The position numbers and the translations under genes are program-made. A DNA stretch of 64,000 nucleotides from Pleodorina starrii (lineage: Eukaryota; Chlorophyta; Chlorophyceae; Chlamydomonadales; Volvocaceae), in contig BRXU01000006.1 of the NCBI GenBank assembly GCA_030267565.1, positions 360,001 through 424,000 of the forward strand, in the 5' to 3' direction. Positions 37,596 through 46,900 of this stretch are shown piece by piece; position 1 is the first letter of the stretch; each line of letters starts with the position of its first letter. Under the pieces are notes generated by a model that worked only from the letters and a program-made list of their open reading frames with translations, was not told the DNA's origin and searched no databases.

Positions 37596-38065
37596 GTTTT
37601 TCCAGCTGCCCAACAACGCAACTACACGATCAAACACGGTAAAAATACGAAACATCAGAAATTCTGCTCGCTCAGAGGGGCACTTGGCTGGTTGGGCAGC
37701 AGGAGCGGTCCGCATTGAACAGCGAATACACGCAGCTGCGGCCCCCGTAGCACAGCCCCGCCGGCGAGCCACAGGCGCTGGCCTGACTCAGCCTCAAACA
37801 CACACGCAGTCCGCCGGAGGGCACCCCGGGGAAGAGGTCGGCCAGCTTGCTGATCGCCATGATGCCGTACAACTGACCCCGCCAGGTCCTGGTGTCGAAG
37901 AAGGCGCTGGTCTTCTCATCGTTGACCGTGACTGCCCGGAGGGCCCTGGGGCTCTCCGCCACACAGGCGTGGTCTGTTGCACCGTGTGGGCGAGCGGGGA
38001 GGGAGCGAGCGGGGAGCGAGCAAGCAAATTACGGCCGGGGCAGGGTGAAGAGACGGGGTCGGGGT

Positions 38066-38087
38066 AAAACCCTAAAACCCTAAAACC
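38066..38087 (+). repeat. Telomere-like repeat in pherophorin intron
   Basis: Two to three CCCTAAAA units lie in the single intron found in the 3' part of the pherophorin gene (37974-38386). Confidence 0.7.
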
Positions 38088-39641
38088 TTTAAACCCGAAT
38101 ACGGCATCAGGTGGCGCTCCAGGAGCCTTGCCCATCACGCATCACCCCCGCACGCACGCACGCTTGCTTGGCGGCTCAGGTACCGTACACGGGCGCCACG
38201 CCTACCGGTACTGCAGATTGCAGAATGAAACCGGTGCAGATGTCCGAAATGCAGAAATAGTAGACGCCGAGACTGACAGCACACAACCACCACCACCAGC
38301 CGATGCGACCGATACGTAGCTTGTAACGAGCAAGCCGTAGTCGGCTGATCGTTAATCGTTTGGTCGTTCGTTGCATAGCTACTCACTGACGATGAACTCG
38401 ACCTTGTTGAGCCCCATGTCGGCGCAAGGACCCGAGGCCTCCACCCCCGCCGCACCGCCGCCACCGCGGGCTGACACCACAAAGCAGTACGTGGCGGTGG
38501 CCGCCGTGGCGTTGTATGGACCCATCAGCGACGTCAGCCGGTAGGGAGAGTAGCTCGCATCGCGAGTTGTCCTGCAACTTGCCGAGAACGGAAACTCATC
38601 CACTAGCACGTCGTTGTTGCTCGGCAGCGGCGACACTGGCGGCGGCGGCGGCGACGCTGGCGGCGGCGGCGGCGGCGACGCTGGCGGCGGCGGCGCCGAC
38701 GCTGGCGGCGGGCGCTCGCATGGGCAGTGCGTCAGCTCGAATTTGGTGTAGCCCCAGCTCATGTTTGAGTTGGGGCAGACGGGGCTGTCGGGGTCGTGGG
38801 CCTGGACCCAGTCCGCCGCCGCAAACACGGGCGAAGCCAGGTTGTCAAAGTCTTGTATGGAGGCCAGCAGGTAGAGCGTCAGCGGCTGGCAGGGCCGCAG
38901 CAGGGCCGCCAGGTCACCCTGCAGGAACTCCAGAATGCCGATGCCGGTGGTCTGGTTGGTGACGGCGTAGGTGTGGATGGCCTGGGACAGGCCGCCCGTG
39001 GGTGGGTCGCAGCGCACCGAGGGCCCGGCGTAGAGTTCGTTGAATACGGTTTCGTGGATCACGGCCAGGTAGGGGATGGCGGCGTAGGTCTGGGTCCAGT
39101 TGAAGGCCCAGACGGGGTGGCCCGGCCTGACGCCCGAGGCCATGTGCAGGTGCCAGGTCACGTCGGTGGTGAGCACGGACGGCGAGGCAAACATGGACGT
39201 CCAGCCAACCCAGGCGTCAGCGACGATGGTGTCCGTGTAGACCCCGTCGCGGCTGAGGAGGTAGCGGTCGTCGGCGCAGCTCGGCGGCGGCGCCGGCGGC
39301 GCATTGAGCCGCGGCGGCGGCGGCGGCGTTGGGTTGCAGGGGCAGTACCAGGCGGCGAACCTGGTGTATCCCCAATTGGTGGGTGAGTCGGGGCAGATGG
39401 GGTTGGTGGGGTCGTGGGCCTTTACCCACTCCGTGCCCGCCCACAGCACCTGGGGTTTGGAGGAGCCGGCGGGCGGCGCTGACGTCACCCGGACGAGCCA
39501 GTACACGGTCAAGGGGCGGCAGGGCGTCATGCCTATGGAGGAGAAGCGGGAGCTGAAGGTACAGACGGAAACGGCGTCACCGGGGTTCAGATCCTTGAAC
39601 CTGTACGGCAGGTAGTAGTCGCCAGGCTCGGTGCAGTTGGA

Positions 39642-39646
39642 CGAGC
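39642..39646 (+). repeat. Left target-site duplication CGAGC
   Basis: Five bases directly abut the TG of the left LTR-A. The same CGAGC abuts the CA end of the right LTR-B at 49162-49166. Five base pairs is a typical Ty3/gypsy duplication. Confidence 0.85.
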
Positions 39647-39887
39647 TGTAAGACGGGGATTCCGGACTTAGCGCGACGCGCGGGTCCGACCCGTTGGTCA
39701 CGTAACAACGTGAACCTTCAAAGTAACAGAATCAGACATATTATAATAAATATTAATATAGTCCAAAGACTAGTGTGGTGTGTCACTAGTTGGAGGAGTT
39801 CTCAGAGAGAACACAGAAGATACTTGATCTGTCGTATCACGATACGGCACGCGGCTTGGCGAGGGCCGTGAAGTAGAAAAGCTCGTC

Positions 39888-39949
39888 GGGCTAGGGCATG
39901 GTGCCATTGCTTACACACTGCGGTCCAGGTTCAATACCTGGCTAGGCCC
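39888..39949 (+). other. tRNA-like fold inside LTR-A
   Basis: GGGCTAG at the start pairs with CTAGGCCC at the end apart from one bulged base. CCAGG-TTCAATA-CCTGG (39925-39941) is a perfect T-arm with a 7-base loop. The span of 62 bases is short for a tRNA and the A-box is poor. The same sequence recurs in the other two LTR-A copies. Confidence 0.45.
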
Positions 39950-39980
39950 ATACTTCCGTTTACATCTCACTCGCTTAAGG

Positions 39981-39987
39981 TATAAAG
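39981..39987 (+). promoter_or_regulatory. Putative TATA box of LTR-A
   Basis: TATAAAG lies about 60 bases from the LTR end, a sensible position for the core promoter of the retroelement transcript. It is repeated in the other LTR-A copies. Confidence 0.55.
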
Positions 39988-40078
39988 ATCCACGCTTCCG
40001 CACAGGTCTGCCACTCGGCAGACTAAGATAGAATCTCATTCATTACAGTGGTATCCTCGTATCCAGGTTACCTTTGCG

Positions 40079-41455
40079 ATGTCTTCTCACTCCAAGGAGA
40101 CGGGCGAGCTCGCGGCCGCGCCGCGCGCCGCCGCCGATGAGTCGGCTGAGGTCGCCGACCTCAACCCCGCTCCGGTGAGGCCCATCAAAAAGAAGAAGGG
40201 CAAAAAGCAGATCAAAAAGCAAACCATTGGTTCGCTTTACGCTAAGACCCGAGCGAGGGTCAAGTCCAGTCGCGTGATCGCCGACGATCACAAGCATAGT
40301 CCCGCTAGGCGGGCCAAAGCCGTTCCTAAGAAACATATTCGCTTCTCTGATGATGGCAATATTCTTTCGGACGACCCACAGGAGGCCTCCGAGTTGGCCA
40401 ACGCTGTTAAGGAGCTCGGCCTGGCCGATAACCAGGCCGCTGAGGGTCAGGAGACCCACACCGTCGCTGAGCTCATGGCGATGGTGAAGAAGCTCCTCGT
40501 GCAGCAGGACAACAATGCCAGGGAGATCAAGAAGCTGAAGGAGAAGCGGCGCAAGGACGCCGAAGCCCGCCAGCGCTGCAAGCGCAAGGCGGACAAGTCG
40601 GCTCCAACTACCTCGGCATCAGCCTCGTCCATCGTGTCGGACTCCGCTGAGACCGCCAGCAGCTCGTCCTCGTCGCAGGACGGCAAGGCCAAGCGCTCCC
40701 AGAAGGAGCGGCGCAAGGCTTCGAAGCTGGCCAAGCGGGCGCAGGGGCAGGCGGAGCGCGAGTTCGACGCGCTGCTGAAGGACCAGCAGGCATGGAACGC
40801 GGGGCCGGGCCAGGAGGAGGCTCGCCGCCGGGCGGCGAGCCCAGCTCGCCGCCAGGGCGGGAGCGACCGCGGGGAGCAGCTTCCCGACGGACAGCAGCCG
40901 GCCGGCAACAACGTGCAGCAGCCGCCCCAGAATGCAGCGCCCAGCAACGGCGCCGCGGCTCAGGCGGGCGGCGTGCAGCAGCAGGCGGCTGCGGGCTCCC
41001 CCGGGGAGGGCTCCGCGCCCGAGCAGCCGCGGTACCCCACCACCCGCGGCCTGTACGCCGCCCAGATCAGGGAGATCCGTCCCCTCGCCGTCCGCGACAT
41101 TTGGCGGATGGCCGACCTGCTGTACGACACGACGTTCAGCGACGCGTTCAGGTTGATCTGGGAATCGGTGGTGGAGGGACTCCGGCAGTCCGGCATCCAC
41201 GGCAAGCCGGACGACGAGTTCGTTACCTGGGCACGCAAGGAGACGTTCCGGGCCCTGGACAACCGGAAGCAGGCGCACCAGAGCGCACAGAGCGGCCCAG
41301 GGCCCAGTAACGGCGCTCCGCGGCCGGCCGTCTCTTACCTGCAGGCGGCCGCGGCGGCGAACCCGGACATGCCACCGGCGGTGTTCTTCGAGCCCAGGTT
41401 GCAGCAGCAGCCACTGGAGCAGCAGCCGGCCGCGGGCCACGCCGCAGCTCATTAG
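40079..41455 (+). pseudogene. Retroelement gag, left (plus) copy, truncated
   Basis: The frame starts MSSHSKETGELAAAP 31 bases beyond the LTR. The N-terminal part is Lys-rich (IKKKKGKKQIKKQT). A charged coiled-coil-like segment follows (LLVQQDNNAREIKKLKEKR), then a folded-looking segment with DIWRMADLLYDTTFSDAFRLIWE. At 41450 the sequence breaks into the antisense of the right copy, so only one His codon and a stop follow. It differs from the right copy at three residues or so (for example QGQAEREFDA versus QRQAEREFNA). It provides the structural protein of the virus-like particle in an intact element; here only the 5' part is present. Confidence 0.85.
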
Positions 41456-43050
41456 TGCTGAGTCGGTGCCAGCCCGCTAGTTTCCATGTATTGAACAAGG
41501 GAATCAAACCATGTCTGTGTGCACGAAATGTGCGTGTCGGTTTTCCCGTGGAACTTAACAGGGACAGGCAATTTTCGACCCGAGCCCACCTCACTGTGGG
41601 TGCCGTTCATGTTGCCGGAAGCCTGGGCGCGCCCCGCCACCTGGGCGTAGTTGGGCGGCAACGGCAGCTGCGCCGCCGGAGCTGCGGCGTGGCCCGCGGC
41701 CGGCTGCTGCTCCAGTGGCTGCTGCTGCAACCTGGGCTCGAAGAACACCGCCGGTGGCATGTCCGGGTTCGCCGCCGCGGCCGCCTGCAGGTAAGAGACG
41801 GCCGGCCGCGGAGCGCCGTTACTGGGCCCTGGGCCGCTCTGTGCGCTCTGGTGCGCCTGCTTCCGGTTGTCCAGGGCCCGGAACGTCTCCTTGCGTGCCC
41901 AGGTAACGAACTCGTCGTCCGGCTTGCCGTGGATGCCGGACTGCCGGAGTCCCTCCACCACCGATTCCCAGATCAACCTGAACGCGTCGCTGAACGTCGT
42001 GTCGTACAGCAGGTCGGCCATCCGCCAAATGTCGCGGACGGCGAGGGGACGGATCTCCCTGATCTGGGCGGCGTACAGGCCGCGGGTGGTGGGGTACCGC
42101 GGCTGCTCGGGCGTGGAGCCCTCCCCGGGGGAGCCCGCAGCCGCCTGCTGCTGCACGCCGCCCGCCTGAGCCGCGGCGCCGTTGCTGGGCGCTGCGTTCT
42201 GGGGCGGCTGCTGCACGTTGTTGCCGGCCGGCTGTTGTCCGTCGGGAAGCTGCTCCCCGCGGTCGCTCCCGCCCTGGCGGCGAGCTGGGCTCGCCGCCCG
42301 GCGGCGAGCCTCCTCCTGGCCCGGCCCCGCGTTCCATGCCTGCTGGTCCTTCAGCAGCGCGTTGAACTCGCGCTCCGCCTGCCGCTGCGCCCGCTTGGCC
42401 AGCTTCGAAGCCTTGCGCCGCTCCTTCTGGGAGCGCTTGGCCTTGCCGTCCTGCGACGAGGACGAGCTGCTGGCGGTCTCAGCGGAGTCCGACACGATGG
42501 ACGAGGCTGATGCCGAGGTAGTTGGAGCCGACTTGTCCGCCTTGCGCTTGCAGCGCTGGCGGGCTTCGGCGTCCTTGCGCCGCTTCTCCTTCAGCTTCTT
42601 GATCTCCCTGGCATTGTTGTCCTGCTGCACGAGGAGCTTCTTCACCATCGCCATGAGCTCAGCGACGGTGTGGGTCTCCTGACCCTCAGCGGCCTGGTTA
42701 TCGGCCAGGCCGAGCTCCTTAACAGCGTTGGCCAACTCGGAGGCCTCCTGTGGGTCGTCCGAAAGAATATTGCCATCATCAGAGAAGCGAATATGTTTCT
42801 TAGGAACGGCTTTGGCCCGCCTAGCGGGACTATGCTTGTGATCGTCGGCGATCACGCGACTGGACTTGACCCTCGCTCGGGTCTTAGCGTAAAGCGAACC
42901 AATGGTTTGCTTTTTGATCTGCTTTTTGCCCTTCTTCTTTTTGATGGGCCTCACCGGAGCGGGGTTGAGGTCGGCGACCTCAGCCGACTCATCGGCGGCG
43001 GCGCGCGGCGCGGCCGCGAGCTCGCCCGTCTCCTTGGAGTGAGAAGACAT
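41452..43050 (-). pseudogene. Retroelement gag, right (minus) copy, 3'-truncated
   Basis: This is the same protein as the left copy but about 75 residues longer, reaching KLPVPVKFHGKTDTHI and WFDSLVQYMETSGL, a phrase typical of the capsid start of Ty3/gypsy Gag. It then stops at the palindrome breakpoint. It is preceded by the same leader and by an inverted LTR-A, which would drive it leftwards. The capsid remainder and nucleocapsid lie on the other strand at 43503-43974, so no single frame gives the whole Gag. Confidence 0.85.
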
Positions 43051-43081
43051 CGCAAAGGTAACCTGGATACGAGGATACCAC

Positions 43082-43470
43082 TGTAATGAATGAGATTCTA
43101 TCTTAGTCTGCCGAGTGGCAGACCTGTGCGGAAGCGTGGATCTTTATACCTTAAGCGAGTGAGATGTAAACGGAAGTATGGGCCTAGCCAGGTATTGAAC
43201 CTGGACCGCAGTGTGTAAGCAATGGCACCATGCCCTAGCCCGACGAGCTTTTCTACTTCACGGCCCTCGCCAAGCCGCGTGCCGTATCGTGATACGACAG
43301 ATCAAGTATCTTCTGTGTTCTCTCTGAGAACTCCTCCAACTAGTGACACACCACACTAGTCTTTGGACTATATTAATATTTATTATTAATATGTCTGATT
43401 CTGTTACTTTGAAGGTTCACGTTGTTACGTGACCAACGGGTCGGACCCGCGCGTCGCGCTAAGTCCGGAA
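43082..43470 (-). repeat. LTR-A, inverted and truncated copy (389 bp)
   Basis: This is the reverse complement of LTR-A and lacks the terminal TGTAAGACGGGGA. The broken end abuts a 32-base match to reversed LTR-B (43471-43502). Confidence 0.9.
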
Positions 43471-43974
43471 TGCTTGGGCGGAGCAAAGGCTACTCGAGAT
43501 GCGCGTAGCATGACGCAAGTAGAAATGGTCACTTGGTACGTGCACGGCCTTCCTCCGTCGATGCGCAAATGGTGCGCTACCGACGCAGCCGGTCGCGACT
43601 GGAAACGCCTGGATGACTTAATTGAGTTCACCCTGGGACAGGAAATCCGGATGCGAGTTGCTAACTTGAAATCCGCGAACTTAAATTTTGTTTCCACCCC
43701 CCGTAACAAACTGTCCAAAAAACAGGACCGCCAGCAAAAGCGGCCGCCAATTAACTGCCGCGACTGTGGGCTCTTGAGAGATGACATCAAGGCCCATAAG
43801 GCGAGCGGCGAGTGCGACCGCGTTCTTCAAATCGCGGGCAAGCCGCCGCGGTTTAACCACAACGAGCGGAAGGGAGGCCGCGGCGGCGGCCGGTTCGGCA
43901 ACGGGGGCGGGCGCGGTGGTGGCCGGGGAGGCCGAGGCCAGGGTCGGCAGGACCCATCCCAGATGCAGGAGTGA
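43471..43974 (+). pseudogene. Retroelement gag, 3' part (capsid end and zinc-knuckle region)
   Basis: The frame is open from inside the inverted LTR (ATG at 43429), but element-like sequence begins around MTQVEMVTWYVHGLPPSM, a typical capsid phrase. A CX2CX8HX5C cluster (CRDC...HKASGEC) resembles a variant zinc knuckle and is followed by an RGG-rich basic tail suited to RNA binding. It ends at TGA 43972-43974. The following pol frame is in the same register with no other stop. The first 32 bases also match reversed LTR-B. Confidence 0.75.
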
Positions 43975-46900
43975 GGGTCCGGCAAGCGTGAAGGGAGAGC
44001 GGCGGGTTCAGACGAACCTAAGCTTGCGGCGGTGTTGGCGCGTGAAACCTCTGAAGATGGGGTGCCACAGACCGTGCAAGCTGTAGCCGACACGAGTGAT
44101 TTGCTTCCGCCACCGCCGCAAGGCGAATTTTCGGATCGTATGTTTTCGTTGGATGAATTTCGACGGATTGAGGGTGAACTAGAGAAGAAGTTCACGTACG
44201 ATGCCGCGGCGAACAATGACGGCAGCAATAGCTTGTGTAACCGCTTTGCCTGTCCTGAACGTTCCTTCTTCGACCAAGATGTCTCGGGGGAAATCGTTTG
44301 GGCTCACCCTCCCTATACTCAGATCCGGGAATGGCAGCAGCATTACGCCAAGTGCAAAGCAAAAGCACCGAGCAGTACGGCAGCGATGTTTGTCGCGCCA
44401 CAATGGCCGCACGTTGAGCAATTTTTTCGAGCAGCGGGATATAGGCTTTATAAAACCTACTCTCCGGGCTCAAAGTTGCTTTCGGTTCCTGACGCAGAGG
44501 GAGTGCGAACGGAATTGCCAGAAAGCTTATGGCCGATTCAACTCTGGTGGGATCCACCAACCGAATCAGCGAAGCTCAACGTACTGCGACCAGGAAGCTC
44601 TTACACAATGACTTTCGACGGATACACGGAAGCAAAACCCGTAAATATTCTCGTCGACAGCGGTGCTTGTTGCAACGGGTTAGCGCACGGTTTCATCGAT
44701 CAAACGACCGTGAAACAGCTAGTCCTCAGGGTTCGTTCGTCACGCATATCCTCCGTACGGGTAGCGTCAGGCGAAACGACCAGACTTCTCGGAGAAGTCA
44801 GACTGCGCTTGCGAATTGGAAAACACACGGAGCGGATTACTCTGCTCGTGCTGAAAGAGGGCGTCCCAGGGGTGCAAATTATTCTGAGCACAGACTGGCT
44901 CAAGCTTCGGCAAGCCAAGCTCGACTACAGCAAGGACACCCTCACAATTTCGCACAACGGCGCAAACCTCACCCTCACCCCGCAGTATGCCCAGCACGGG
45001 GCGGAAGGCTCCAACTTTGGAGACCCGTGGCTTAATGTGGCATTACCTCAGCTGTCAGAATCAGCTACCAACATACTCTCGGCAAAACAAGCAGCCAAGA
45101 GTATTGCACGAGGAGCGCGCAGTTATCTCATGATAGTGCGCAAGGAGCCGACGTCCAACGGCGCTGCTACGCTCGCCGCAGCAGTCCAGAGCACACCGGG
45201 CAGTGCTCCCGACGACCTGGCACCGGACCAGGATATACAGGCGCTAATTGATGAATACAAGGACGTTTTCGAAGAGCTCCAAGGACTGCCGCCAGACCGC
45301 GGTATTGGTCACACAATTCCTCTCGTGCCAAACGCGGAACCGCCGGCCAAACGTATGTACAGGCTTTCACCAAATGAAATGCAAGAGGTACGAAAACAGG
45401 TCACAGATCTTCTGGCGAAAGGTTTCATTGAGCCCTCCAATTCTCCCTTTGGGGCGCCAATCCTATTCGTCCAGAAACCAAACGGCGAGCTCCGTTTGTG
45501 CCTTGACTTCCGGGCGTTAAATAAGCTCACGGTGAAACGGCGGTATCCCATGCCTAACATCACTGAAATTTTCGATACGCTACAAGGTGCGCGAGTGTTT
45601 TCCTCGCTTGACCTCCAGCAAGGCTATTATCAGATCCGTATTACTGATAAAGACGTCGAGAAGACGGGCTTTATCGCTCCGGGAATGGGTCAGTTCCAAT
45701 TCAGGGTGCTTTGCTTTGGACTGACCAACGCGCCTGCAACATTTCAGTCAGTGATGAATGGCATATTTGCTAAGCATATCGGCAAATTCGTGCTGGTATA
45801 CTTAGACGACATCCTGGTGTTCAGCAAAACACCGGAAGAGCATGTACAGCACCTTCGTACCGTGCTTCAACTGCTCAGAGAGCACCAGTTCAAGGCAAAG
45901 CTGTCCAAATGTGAATTCAACAAGCCACAGTTGAAATTCCTCGGCCACATTGTGAGCCGCGAAGGTCTGAAAGTCGACGATTCTAAAATCGCAACAGTAC
46001 AGAATTGGCCTGTTCCCAAAGATGTTCGCAAATTACGCAAATTCCTAGGCCTTGCCAACTATTTCAGACGCTTCATACAGGGGTATTCGGGGCTGGCATC
46101 GCCCTTGACAGCTTTAACCAGTGTGAAAGTGCCCTTCATCTGGTCGCCCAAATGCCAAGCTGCATTTGATGGCATTAAATTCGCCTTGAGCAACGCACCT
46201 GTCCTCGCCCTACCACAGCTCGACAAACCTTTCGAGGTCTGGTCCGACGCGTCGGTTAACGGAACGGGCGCCGTACTTATGCAGAACGGCCACCCCGTAG
46301 CCTACACTAGTAAGAAATTTACTAGTGCAGAATACAACTACACGACCACGGATCAGGAATGCCTTGGAGTAATTCACGCACTCCAAGAGTGGCGCTGTTA
46401 CCTAGAGGGAAGTGAATTTCTTCTGTTGACCGATCACAACCCCCTGGTGTATCTGCATGAGCAGCGCGGAGCTGGCTTGCTGTCGCGGAGACAAGCAAGG
46501 TGGATGGAGTACTTACAGCGCTTCAGTGGCATGAAGTGGGAGTACCGTCCGGGTCGAACAAACGTGGCAGACCCACTAAGCAGGGTACATGAGGCAGTGC
46601 TATCGGTGCTTGCCACTGCGCTTACGGGTAGCGACATTGGCAGACTCATTCGTGAGGGATATGCTGGAGATTCCTGGTTTAAGAAACCGAAGGCAGCACG
46701 GTTGCAGTTAAAACGAAAGGACGGGTTCTGGTACCACGGTAACCAGATAGTCGTACCCAATGTCCCACAGCTGCGCACGCAAATCCTGAGGGAGTACCAT
46801 GACACTCCGTTCAGTGGGCATCCCGGTGCACACCGCACCCAAGACGCGATCGCAAAACGGTTCTGGTGGCCTGGTCTCCACACAGACGTGCAACAGTATG

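Larger units (their letters stand above)
35181..37671. other. Intergenic region with microsatellites
   Basis: This separates the patatin-like 3' end from the pherophorin 3' end. It contains a GAA run (about 35325-35358), a CTG run of about 12 units (35779-35815), a TCC run (about 35891-35915) and a 24-base tandem repeat at 37539-37595. A copy of the palindrome GACCCATGGGTC lies at 36591-36602. No confident gene is visible. Confidence 0.6.
37672..39646 (-). pseudogene. Pherophorin-type matrix protein, 3' part (gene split by retroelement)
   Basis: Pherophorins are secreted extracellular-matrix glycoproteins of volvocine algae. This part has exons 38387-39641 and 37672-37973 (phase 1 junction giving VNHAC). 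The last ~180 residues fit the pherophorin domain: FPFSASC, TYCFVVSA, CADMGLNKVEFIV, RAVTVNDEKTSAF, LCYGGRSCVYSLFN and a final CCP. Upstream is a Pro-rich linker with PPPP/SPPPP blocks, typical of hydroxyproline-rich stalks. Before it come two copies of another cysteine-containing module sharing WVKAHDPTNPICP / WVQAHDPDSPVCP and NWGYT/SWGYT phrases, which I do not recognise. Codons resume exactly at the retroelement edge: removing the insert and one CGAGC joins MYDGS to SNCTEP in frame. The intact product would have been about 663 residues. The gene is probably inactivated or truncated. Confidence 0.85.
39647..40047 (+). repeat. LTR-A, left copy (401 bp)
   Basis: It starts TGTAAGACG and ends CATTACA. 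It is near-identical to 48264-48665, with one base missing in an AT-rich run near 39740. It contains a TATA box at 39981-39987 and a tRNA-like hairpin just upstream. It is followed by GTGGTATC, similar to the TGGTATC start of the initiator-Met tRNA primer site in plant retroelements. Confidence 0.9.
39660..43470. repeat. Large imperfect palindrome: 1.79-kb inverted arms, 228-bp centre
   Basis: The left arm 39660-41450 and right arm 41679-43470 are reverse complements, each carrying LTR-A plus the 5' gag. The arms differ by a one-base indel in the LTR and a few gag substitutions. The unpaired centre (41451-41678) is the continuation of the right gag copy. The right arm lacks the terminal 13 bases of LTR-A. 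Confidence 0.9.

Noticed and set aside
40043..42682. Open frames antisense to or overlapping the gag copies
   Set aside because: They recur identically opposite each gag copy and are shadows of it.
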